Assembly (NCBI GenBank): GCA_913046275.1
Contig: CAJWSE010000048.1
Location: forward strand, 1 to 7,847
Direction: 5' to 3'
Length of the DNA: 7,847 nucleotides
Origin: an uncultured Phycisphaerae bacterium
GTDB taxonomy: Bacteria > Planctomycetota > Phycisphaerae > Phycisphaerales > SM1A02
The translations under genes and the position numbers were made by a program. The notes below the pieces were generated by a model that saw only the letters and a list, made by a program, of their open reading frames with translations, was not told the origin of the DNA and did not search any database. Shown here piece by piece: positions 1 through 6,424 of this stretch (its first letter is position 1; each line of letters starts with the position of its first letter).

Positions 1-2
1 TG

Positions 3-806
3 GCAAGAGGAAAGCCCTCACTTGCTTGCCGCCTAATTACTTCAGACATCATGACATTTGAACAATTGCATTTGCCCGAGTTACTTGGAGAAGTGGCAAT
101 GAGCGCAAACGGACTGATTCTCTTTGCCGGAGTGACTGGCTCTGGAAAATCAACCTCTATCGCGGCGATGCTAAATTATGTCAACCAACGAAAACGTTGC
201 CATATTGTAACGATTGAAGATCCGATTGAATATATTTTCAATGATGACAAAGCAACAATTAATCAACGAGAAGTTGGCATTGACTGCCTAAGTTTTAATG
301 AAGCACTTAAAGCGCTTGTTCGAGAAGACCCAGACGTTGTACTCGTTGGCGAAATGCGTGACAATGAAACATTTGAAGCAGCTATTCGCGCTGCGGAAAC
401 CGGGCACTTGGTATTCGGAACGATTCACGCTTCATCTGCCTGGCAAACCTTCGGACGAATTTATGACCTTTTCCCAGAAACAGAACGCCCGCAAATAAGA
501 AAACTACTAGGCTATAACCTTCGCGCAATCGTGTATCAAAAACTCCTACCTACACTACATGAAGATGTTGCACGTATTCCTGCATTAGAAATTTTACTCG
601 GCACACCAATTGTCACAAAATATATTCTTGAAGGCAGAGAAGGCGAATTACTTGAGATTATTAAGAAGAGTCACGAAGAGGGCATGGTTGATTTAAATAC
701 AGCACTTTTGCGCCTGGTTGAATCCGAGTGGGTTTCACTTAAGACTGCGATGGACGCTACACCAAAACCTGAAGAACTCAAAATGAAATTGAAGGGTATT
801 GCTTAA
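3..806 (+). CDS. PilT/PilU-class type IV pilus motor ATPase (5' end cut by window edge)
   Basis: This is a secretion/pilus motor ATPase, a hexameric cytoplasmic enzyme that in characterised relatives powers pilus retraction by ATP hydrolysis. The frame is open from base 3 to the TAA at 804-806. The residues before the ATG at 51 (RGKPSLACRLI, then IMTFEQL) match the end of the PilT N-terminal domain, so that ATG is internal and the true start lies outside the window. All motor motifs are present: Walker A GVTGSGKST (129-155), Asp box TIEDPIEY (around 210-233), Walker B DPDVVLVGEMRD (327-362) and His box TGHLVFGTIH (399-428). The four-cysteine zinc site of GspE/PilB is absent, which favours the PilT/PilU branch. 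The TAA overlaps the next gene's ATG by one base, implying translational coupling. PilT versus PilU cannot be decided without the N-terminus and a tree. No pilin or platform gene is visible. Confidence 0.9.
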   Translation, partial: ARGKPSLACRLITSDIMTFEQLHLPELLGEVAMSANGLILFAGVTGSGKSTSIAAMLNYVNQRKRCHIVTIEDPIEYIFNDDKATINQREVGIDCLSFNEALKALVREDPDVVLVGEMRDNETFEAAIRAAETGHLVFGTIHASSAWQTFGRIYDLFPETERPQIRKLLGYNLRAIVYQKLLPTLHEDVARIPALEILLGTPIVTKYILEGREGELLEIIKKSHEEGMVDLNTALLRLVESEWVSLKTAMDATPKPEELKMKLKGIA

Positions 807-2461
807 TGTTTATGTCAATGTTGTCCGAAGCAACTCCTGTTTTTCTGCTCAGCCCGTGGAAACCACTATTTATATGTGCAACATTTATCGCATGGGGTTG
901 GCTCGTCAGTACACATCTTGAAAAAGATGCTAAATCCGCCCACTTAAATCCTACTAAGTGGAATAGCATTTATATTGGCTCTGCTTTTGCAGCATTACTC
1001 ACCATGCTATTCGCGGTGAATTTCTATATTGCATTCCCGCTTGGCTTCATCGTTCTTTTAGGCCCTATCTTGATTTACTGGAAAATTCGAAACAATGCTG
1101 TTGCAGAAGAATATCGTTACAGACTCGGTTCTGGTGCACTCAAGGCCGCAATGGAAACACGAAAAAAGGTTAAAGCAAATCGACAAGCTTCACTTCATTT
1201 TGCAGGTAAATCAGGGCAAGTACAAGTTCCTGAAAAAGAAGATCCACAGTTAGAGATTTACATTACAGCAGATAATTTGATTCTAGAAGCTCTGGAAAAT
1301 CGAGCAAGCAGGCTGGAATTACAACTGACTTCCAAAGGTTGCCAGAGTATGTACTACACCGATGGCATCCCCGTTAGGCAAGAAACAACTGAGGCTAGTA
1401 TTGGCGCTAAAGTTCTTGCATTCTTAAAAGAGACTGCCGGAACTGACGCTAGTGATGTCCGAAGAAAACAAATTGGGGAATTTGAAATATCAGGGGCAAT
1501 AGGTAATGTGCATGTTGACCTAACTGCATCTGGATCTTCAAGCGCACACATCGTCCGACTAGATTTTGATCGCTCACAACGAATAATTCGGACTTGGGAA
1601 TCAATAGGCATGATGTCAAAACAAAGAGACATGCTTGACCAATTAAAACAAGAAGGCAAAAGACACGGCATCGTTCTTATTGGTGGCGAAAAACAAAGCG
1701 GGGTGACAACAACTTCGTATGCGATATTAAGTCAGCATGATTCATATTTAAGCAACATTGTTACGCTGGAACGTGAAGTGCTTGCAACACTCGAAGGCAT
1801 TACGCACACTGATTCTGCAAATGCTGAAGGCGATTACGCAGCACAGCTGCAAACGATTATCAGAAGAGATCCAGAAGTCATCTTAGCTGCAGACTTGATT
1901 GATGCTGAAGCAGCAAAAATTGCCGCAAAACCTGGAAAAGATGGGCCTTTGATTTTCGTTTCTATCCCATCCTCATCAACATCAGAACTCATATCCAGAT
2001 GGGCAGGTTTCGTCGCAGATCCAAGGCTTTCATTCGATGATCTGCAAGCAGTGGTATATCAAAAACTCGTAAGAAAACTTTGCGAAAACTGCAGAGTTGC
2101 ATATAAACCACCACAAGATCTAGCAAAACAAGGCTTGCCCATTGACTCCGTTGAGCAGCTCTACCGTAAGGGCGGCCAGGTTGAAGAGAAAAACAAGATC
2201 GTTCCATGCCCTATCTGCAAAGGTTCAGGCTACTTAGGACAAATCGGAATTTTTGAAACAATGTTCCTTGATAGCGATACTCGAAAACATTTGATTGCCG
2301 GAGATTTAAAAGCCGCAATGGCACAGTCTAAGCGCAACAAACTATTTATTCGACTCCAAGAAGCTGCATGGCAGAAAGTTGCTTCCGGCGAAACTTCACT
2401 AGAAGAGTTCGGAAGAGTCAACAAGAAAAAAACACAAAAGAAAAAAACTGCGAGTAAATAA
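806..2461 (+). CDS. Membrane-anchored, catalytically degenerate GspE/PilB-family protein (pseudo-ATPase)
   Basis: A 551-residue relative of GspE/PilB secretion ATPases that probably cannot hydrolyse ATP. The N-terminus carries about three hydrophobic segments (roughly residues 20-37, 54-73 and 75-93), unusual because GspE/PilB are normally soluble. An N2-like domain follows (about 150-260, with SRLELQL and YTDGIPV resembling the family's DIHIEP and RIDG motifs), then the ATPase fold. Key residues are lost: Walker A reads GEKQSGVT (294-301) with Val300 in place of the lysine; the Asp box reads TLERE (320-324) instead of TxEDP; Walker B is DPEVILAADLID (355-366) with GE replaced by AD; both His-box histidines are proline (381 and 388). 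The zinc site is kept: C426-x2-C429 and C468-x2-C471, followed by GxxGQIGIFE. The tail is lysine-rich. The start at 806 overlaps the upstream stop, with AAGGG nine bases before it. I infer a structural or regulatory partner of the upstream motor; a divergent active enzyme is the less likely alternative. Confidence 0.85.
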   Translation: MFMSMLSEATPVFLLSPWKPLFICATFIAWGWLVSTHLEKDAKSAHLNPTKWNSIYIGSAFAALLTMLFAVNFYIAFPLGFIVLLGPILIYWKIRNNAVAEEYRYRLGSGALKAAMETRKKVKANRQASLHFAGKSGQVQVPEKEDPQLEIYITADNLILEALENRASRLELQLTSKGCQSMYYTDGIPVRQETTEASIGAKVLAFLKETAGTDASDVRRKQIGEFEISGAIGNVHVDLTASGSSSAHIVRLDFDRSQRIIRTWESIGMMSKQRDMLDQLKQEGKRHGIVLIGGEKQSGVTTTSYAILSQHDSYLSNIVTLEREVLATLEGITHTDSANAEGDYAAQLQTIIRRDPEVILAADLIDAEAAKIAAKPGKDGPLIFVSIPSSSTSELISRWAGFVADPRLSFDDLQAVVYQKLVRKLCENCRVAYKPPQDLAKQGLPIDSVEQLYRKGGQVEEKNKIVPCPICKGSGYLGQIGIFETMFLDSDTRKHLIAGDLKAAMAQSKRNKLFIRLQEAAWQKVASGETSLEEFGRVNKKKTQKKKTASK

Positions 2462-2464
2462 CTA

Positions 2465-4087
2465 ATGATTATCCTTCTTAACATCGGAATTATTGGCCTA
2501 GTATTGCTCATAGCTTATTGGTGGGCGAACGAAGGTCTTTTTAGTGCATTACTACATCTTGTTTGTGTCATTACCGCAGGCGCACTCGCATTGGCCCTTT
2601 GGGAGCCAATCACTATGGCACTCTTGAGTGGTAAAGGGTTTGACAACTATGCCTGGGGAATTGTTCTCGTTAGCATTTTTAGTATCTCACTCTTAGTCCT
2701 TCGTATTACAAGCGACAAAATAATCCCCGCAAACATTCAATTTCCACCCTGGGCAAATCTTGCTTTTGGTGGAATTGCGGGCGCCGGCGCAGGTGTTTTA
2801 ACAATTGGACTATGCCTAATTGGTTCTGGTTTTATACAATCATCCAATGAACTCATGGGATATAGAGGCACTGCTCGTGATGAAAACAGTCGAGGAGTTA
2901 TTACAAAAGTTGGCGATACACTCTGGCTTGATGTTGCAAATGTCACTTCTTCCTTCTTTAGTACACTCAGCGTAGGCACTTTACATCCAGATATCAGTGG
3001 CGGGCCACTGCAACAGTACAACCCACGACTTGATGAACTATCTACTCTGATTAGAGATTCATATGACAATGGTAAAGGCCAGCTTTCGCTAACTCCAGAT
3101 GCCGCATCAATAAATAAAGTTGCAACAAGTGATGACGGCATGGTTGTTGTGCAGGTCTCATTCAATACAAAAGCCCGTGATTATGGCGGCCAACTTATTC
3201 TTAGCAGTTCGCAAATCCGCCTCATCGATGAGGCGGAAGGCTCAAATCCGCCAAATATCTATTACCCAATGGCTTGGAAACAAGAAGTCAAAGATGGCGG
3301 AGAAAAGCTCTTTAAATTTGATGATGCTTCGCATTATGCAACAAGTGTCCCCGGACGAACGGAAACTGGAATTAAATTTGCCTTTGATACGAGAGATTCG
3401 AATATCAAACCAAAGTTCATTCAAATTCGCGGCACTCGCTTCGAGTTGCCAACAAAAGAAACTGTTGCGTTAAACTCTTTAGATGTTGGGTTATATCGAG
3501 GACGTCAGCTGACTGATGAGGAAATTCTTGCCGCCCGAGATCCACTAGGGAAAAATATTAATACGAATACAGACCCTACTGCGAAAATTCGGAAACTTCG
3601 TATTTCTACTAATGGCTTACCAGGCACTATTGAAATTAGTGAAGATTTATACTTTGTAGAAGGTTCACTATCCACGCAATGGACAAGACAAGGCGTCTCT
3701 GCTGCGCTTGCAATCAAAGGAATCAAGGCGGACGCTGGAACAGCAATTGTTCAACTAGACGTTAGTCCTGGAACGAATGCTGAGTTCCAAGACTTATTAC
3801 CCGTCATCTCACCTGATTCACCAGTTGTTTTTATAGACAACAAAGGAAATCAATATGAACCAATTGGTTTTATCCTCGCTGATGATAAGAGAATGCAACT
3901 CACGCTTACCCCGAGTACTCCCATTCGAACAATGGGTGAACTACCCATGCATATGCTTACATCAAGCAACTCAAAAACATTAACACTACTCTTCCAAGTT
4001 ACTGATGGAGTGACGCTTCAAGAATTTCGAGTCGGTGATTTTACAATTGGCACTTGCGATATCGTCGCTAAGAATGGGCGAAGATAA
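2465..4087 (+). CDS. CvpA-like membrane protein with a large unrecognised C-terminal domain
   Basis: A 540-residue protein. Residues 1-125 hold four hydrophobic helices (about 2-20, 25-48, 62-82 and 97-125), with a glycine/alanine-rich last helix (AFGGIAGAGAGVLTIGL) and a layout matching the CvpA family of inner-membrane proteins. E. coli CvpA is about 160 residues, so roughly 400 residues are extra. That remainder has no hydrophobic span and alternates short beta-type stretches with polar turns. Its last part (PVVFIDNKGNQYEPIGF and later LTLLFQVTDG) suggests a beta-sandwich, but I cannot name the family. By topology the tail probably lies in the periplasm; this is inference. The gene starts three bases after the upstream stop with no clear Shine-Dalgarno sequence, so it is likely translated with the ATPase-family genes. 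Its TAA abuts the stop of the convergent accC. A 22-base perfect palindrome lies within it at 3216-3237. The CvpA assignment rests on topology and general character rather than a diagnostic motif. Confidence 0.7.
   Translation: MIILLNIGIIGLVLLIAYWWANEGLFSALLHLVCVITAGALALALWEPITMALLSGKGFDNYAWGIVLVSIFSISLLVLRITSDKIIPANIQFPPWANLAFGGIAGAGAGVLTIGLCLIGSGFIQSSNELMGYRGTARDENSRGVITKVGDTLWLDVANVTSSFFSTLSVGTLHPDISGGPLQQYNPRLDELSTLIRDSYDNGKGQLSLTPDAASINKVATSDDGMVVVQVSFNTKARDYGGQLILSSSQIRLIDEAEGSNPPNIYYPMAWKQEVKDGGEKLFKFDDASHYATSVPGRTETGIKFAFDTRDSNIKPKFIQIRGTRFELPTKETVALNSLDVGLYRGRQLTDEEILAARDPLGKNINTNTDPTAKIRKLRISTNGLPGTIEISEDLYFVEGSLSTQWTRQGVSAALAIKGIKADAGTAIVQLDVSPGTNAEFQDLLPVISPDSPVVFIDNKGNQYEPIGFILADDKRMQLTLTPSTPIRTMGELPMHMLTSSNSKTLTLLFQVTDGVTLQEFRVGDFTIGTCDIVAKNGRR
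3216..3237. repeat. 22-base perfect palindrome inside the CvpA-like gene
   Basis: The left arm TCCGCCTCATC is followed with no spacer by its exact reverse complement GATGAGGCGGA. The codons across it read I-R-L-I-D-E-A-E. By chance a perfect palindrome this long would be expected about 0.002 times in a window this size (7,847 divided by 4 to the 11th). There is no T-run after it, so it is not an ordinary intrinsic terminator. As RNA it would form a strong but loop-strained hairpin; as DNA it could be a dimeric protein's site. I saw no second copy in the window. Confidence 0.9.
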
Positions 4088-5431
4088 TCATTCTTCGAGT
4101 AAGCGCTCAACCCAATTGATATTAAAGTCAGCTGATACGAATGAATCATGGCTCAGCAAACGTTGATGTAATGGAATCGTTGTTGCAATTGGGCCGACCT
4201 GAAATTCACTTAATGCCGAACGCATTCGTGCAATGGCTTCATTCCTATCTCGGCCATGAACGATCAACTTGCCAATCATTGAATCATAATTTGGTGGAAT
4301 TCGATAACCAGGTATAACATGTGTTTCTACTCGTACCCCTGGGCCACCAGGTGGTCGCCAGTTTTCAATAACTCCAGGCTGGGGCATGAAGTTTTTCGAG
4401 GGATCCTCTGCATTGATGCGACATTCGATTGCGTGCCCATTTAACTTTACATCATCTTGCGCCCAAGAAATCGGCTCGCCAGCAGCAACTCGAATAGATT
4501 CTTTCACGATATCAACTCCAGTAATCATTTCTGTAACTGGGTGCTCTACTTGAACACGAGTGTTAACCTCAAGCATAAAGAACTCTTGCTTCTCATTCAT
4601 CAAAAATTCTACAGTTGCCGCACCACTATACTTGGCCTTTCGAATAAGCTCTGCCGCCGACTCGCAAACTCTGTCTCTAATTTCTGGGTCGACTCCTGGA
4701 GCAGGACCTTCTTCAATTAATTTTTGATGGCGCCTTTGACTTGTACAATCTCGATTGTATAAATGGATCGCATTGCCATGCTTGTCACCAAGGACTTGTA
4801 CTTCTACATGTCGCGCATGATCAAGGAATTTCTCTAAATACACGGCGCCATTTCCAAAGGAAGCAATTGCTTCTTGCTGCGCAGCTGTAACAGCTGTCCG
4901 CAGAGCCGCAACATTATGCGCAACACGCATCCCTTTGCCACCACCACCAGCAGATGCTTTTACAATTACTGGATAACCAATTTCGGCTGCAATTTCAACG
5001 GCAACATCAAGCTCTTCAATTTCACCGTCGGTACCTGGAAAAACTGGTGTTCCCGCTTCTTTTGCTAGCCTTTTACAATTAATTTTGTCACCGAGACGTT
5101 CCATCGCTTCAGGAGATGGTCCTATAAACTCGATGTTACAATCTCGGCAAACTTCGGCAAAATGTGCATTTTCAGCAAGAAAACCATACCCTGGATGAAT
5201 CGCTTCTGAGTCTGTCATCTCTGCTGCCGAAATAATTCGATCCATTCGAAGGTAGGAATCTGCCGATGGGCCCTTACCAATGCAAACTGCTTCGTCGGCA
5301 ACATCAAGCCACGGAGCCCCAGCGTCTGCTTCTGAATATACACAAACAGTTTCAACTCCAAGAGATTTTGCGGCTCGGATTATCCGCAGCGCAATTTCAC
5401 CACGGTTAGCGATAAGGATTCGGCTAAACAT
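4088..5431 (-). CDS. accC: Biotin carboxylase subunit of acetyl-CoA carboxylase
   Basis: This cytoplasmic enzyme uses ATP and bicarbonate to carboxylate the biotin on AccB, the first half-reaction of acetyl-CoA carboxylase and hence of fatty acid synthesis. It has the N-terminal fold start (ILIANRGEIALRIIRA), HPGYGFLAEN, the ATP-grasp glycine loop KASAGGGGKGMR (158-169), RDCTSQRRHQK (227-237) and the active-site stretch EVNTRVQVEHPVTEM (288-302). I chose the ATG at 5429-5431 over the in-frame TTG at 5435-5437 because it gives MFSRILIANRGE, matching the length of the E. coli start, and places Glu288, Asn290, Arg292 and catalytic Arg338 at the same numbers as in E. coli. The protein is 447 residues, against 449 in E. 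coli, and looks complete. It lies 16 bases downstream of accB, without a strong Shine-Dalgarno sequence, and is surely cotranscribed with it. Carboxyltransferase genes accA/accD are not in the window. Acetyl-CoA rather than another acyl-CoA is the expected partner given the typical short AccB beside it. Confidence 0.97.
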   Translation of the reverse strand: MFSRILIANRGEIALRIIRAAKSLGVETVCVYSEADAGAPWLDVADEAVCIGKGPSADSYLRMDRIISAAEMTDSEAIHPGYGFLAENAHFAEVCRDCNIEFIGPSPEAMERLGDKINCKRLAKEAGTPVFPGTDGEIEELDVAVEIAAEIGYPVIVKASAGGGGKGMRVAHNVAALRTAVTAAQQEAIASFGNGAVYLEKFLDHARHVEVQVLGDKHGNAIHLYNRDCTSQRRHQKLIEEGPAPGVDPEIRDRVCESAAELIRKAKYSGAATVEFLMNEKQEFFMLEVNTRVQVEHPVTEMITGVDIVKESIRVAAGEPISWAQDDVKLNGHAIECRINAEDPSKNFMPQPGVIENWRPPGGPGVRVETHVIPGYRIPPNYDSMIGKLIVHGRDRNEAIARMRSALSEFQVGPIATTIPLHQRLLSHDSFVSADFNINWVERLLEE

Positions 5432-5447
5432 AGACAAGTATTTTTTC

Positions 5448-5915
5448 TTATTGAGGTTTCACGAGGAATAATGGCTGACCAAATTCAACTGGATCTCCAC
5501 TATTCACTAGAATTTTAAGGACGGTACCACTACACTGAGCTTTGATTTCATTGAAAATTTTCATAGCTTCAATAATGCAAACGGTTGTATCTTCACTCAC
5601 AGAAGCACCTACTTGTACAAATGCTGGCGAATCTGGATCTGGCGATGTATAGAACGTTCCAACCATAGGACTAACTATTTCAACCCCTTCTTCAACAGGT
5701 GCTTCGGCTTCACTTGCTGCAGGAGCCGCAGGAGCCGCGGCAGGAGCCACTGCTTGAGTAGGAGCAACTAATTGTGCCGGTGGTGCTGAAGTTACGAATG
5801 TCTCCCCATGTCGACGAATCGTGACTTGCTCATCAGTATCTCGCAAATCCATCTCAGCAAGATCATTAGCAACCATCAACTTAACAAGTTCTTTCAATTT
5901 TCGGATATCAATCAT
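5448..5915 (-). CDS. accB: Biotin carboxyl carrier protein of acetyl-CoA carboxylase
   Basis: A 155-residue carrier whose biotin shuttles carboxyl groups from AccC to the carboxyltransferase. The N-terminus (MIDIRKLKELVKLM) is the helix typical of AccB. A flexible alanine/proline-rich linker covers about 44-75; at DNA level it contains three copies of a 9-base GGCTCCTGC unit. The biotinyl domain runs from about 79 to the end and contains IVSPMVGTFY, the 'thumb' loop SPDPDSPAFV that marks AccB of bacterial acetyl-CoA carboxylase, and the biotinylation site EAMKIFNEI with Lys119 as the modified residue. The gene appears complete and is followed by accC after a short gap. Its ATG at 5913-5915 has no Shine-Dalgarno sequence but sits seven bases after a TATACT hexamer, suggesting that the accBC transcript begins at or next to the start codon. 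Confidence 0.97.
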   Translation of the reverse strand: MIDIRKLKELVKLMVANDLAEMDLRDTDEQVTIRRHGETFVTSAPPAQLVAPTQAVAPAAAPAAPAASEAEAPVEEGVEIVSPMVGTFYTSPDPDSPAFVQVGASVSEDTTVCIIEAMKIFNEIKAQCSGTVLKILVNSGDPVEFGQPLFLVKPQ

Positions 5916-5922
5916 GGCGGAA

Positions 5923-5928
5923 AGTATA
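5923..5928 (-). promoter_or_regulatory. Probable -10 box of a leaderless accBC promoter
   Basis: On the minus strand TATACT is followed by seven bases (TTCCGCC) and then the accB ATG. A sigma-70-type start of transcription lies about seven bases past the hexamer, which puts it at or one base before the ATG. No Shine-Dalgarno sequence is present. I could not find a convincing -35 box at 15-19 bases upstream, so the call rests on the hexamer, its position in a 62-base gap, and the identical arrangement at 6414-6419. Confidence 0.55.
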
Positions 5929-5977
5929 CCGAAATTCGCCGATTTTGCGCCGTACTAACACGAAATATCGCTAAAAA

Positions 5978-6406
5978 TCAAACAGAGGAGTTCTTACGAT
6001 GAGCCATAGGTTTACCTAAAAGTTCACTTAAAACTATTGCAGTACGGAGGTTACGTCGATTTTGTAGCATATGAGCTAGTTGCTTTGCTGGCAATACTGC
6101 TTTCGATGGCCCAGATATTGCTGGAGGTAATGAACAATCTTCTTTATCAAGAGATCGGATTCTTTTTTTAGGCGCGCTTTTCCTAGTAGTTGGAGCAGCG
6201 CCTTGCCTTTTCGACCTTCGCCTGAGAGATTCTATTTTTACCTCTACAGGATCTGCTTTCCACTCGGATTCAACCAAGAGTGAGGACTGATCAGAAGGAC
6301 CACGCTTCAAAGCATTCTGTTGACTTTTCTTTCTCTTTTCAATAATTCCAGCGATAATGGACCACGCAACACTTAACGCAATCATGATGTAAACGCCTTT
6401 TTGCAT
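5978..6406 (-). CDS. Small single-span membrane protein of unknown function, planctomycete-style
   Basis: I do not recognise a function. The 142-residue protein starts with one hydrophobic segment (about residues 4-22, VYIMIALSVAWSIIAGII) followed at once by a strongly basic stretch (EKRKKSQQ), which predicts an N-terminal anchor with the rest in the cytoplasm. The middle is basic, low in hydrophobic residues and probably disordered, with clusters such as RRRSKRQ and APKKRIR. The end is different: a helical segment QLAHMLQNRRNLRTAIVL followed by SELLGKPMAHR. I associate this LRxAxxLSExLGxP ending with small planctomycete membrane proteins; this is recollection, not a search. The ATG at 6404-6406 lies seven bases after TATAAT; a second ATG at residue 8 is possible but would shorten the membrane segment. 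It sits 18 bases after the ABC ATPase stop and 62 bases before accB, all on the same strand. Confidence 0.8.
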   Translation of the reverse strand: MQKGVYIMIALSVAWSIIAGIIEKRKKSQQNALKRGPSDQSSLLVESEWKADPVEVKIESLRRRSKRQGAAPTTRKSAPKKRIRSLDKEDCSLPPAISGPSKAVLPAKQLAHMLQNRRNLRTAIVLSELLGKPMAHRKNSSV

Positions 6407-6413
6407 GCTGTAA

Positions 6414-6419
6414 ATTATA
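6414..6419 (-). promoter_or_regulatory. Probable -10 box of a leaderless promoter for the small membrane protein
   Basis: On the minus strand a consensus TATAAT is followed by seven bases (TTACAGC) and then the ATG at 6406. It occupies most of the 18-base gap after the ABC ATPase gene. The spacing is identical to that of the accB -10 box and predicts transcription starting at or next to the start codon. No Shine-Dalgarno sequence is visible. No good -35 box is seen at the usual distance; that region is inside the ABC ATPase coding sequence. Confidence 0.55.
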
Positions 6420-6424
6420 ACGGC

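Noticed and set aside
51..53. ATG at 51 as the start of the motor ATPase
   Set aside because: The same frame is open to the window edge and the residues before it fit the PilT N-terminal domain, so the gene simply begins outside the window.
2781..2790. 10-base palindrome GCGCCGGCGC
   Set aside because: It is short and arises from codons for an alanine/glycine-rich membrane helix.
2737..3165. Long minus-strand open frame opposite the CvpA-like gene
   Set aside because: It is antisense to a well-supported gene, has a serine/proline-rich composition typical of a shadow frame, and no recognisable domain.
4070..4095. Intrinsic terminator at the convergent junction
   Set aside because: The 7-base stem is AT-rich, the loop is 12 bases and no T-run follows on either strand.
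5435..5437. TTG start for accC giving MSMFSRIL
   Set aside because: The ATG six bases later gives the usual length and places the active-site residues at the E. coli numbers.
5718..5749. Tandem 9-base GCAGGAGCC-like repeats as a mobile or regulatory repeat
   Set aside because: They encode the alanine/proline-rich linker of AccB, which is commonly repetitive.
5916..5977. Riboswitch or attenuator in the gap before accB
   Set aside because: The gap is only 62 bases, shows no stable hairpin, and the -10 box next to the ATG leaves no leader.
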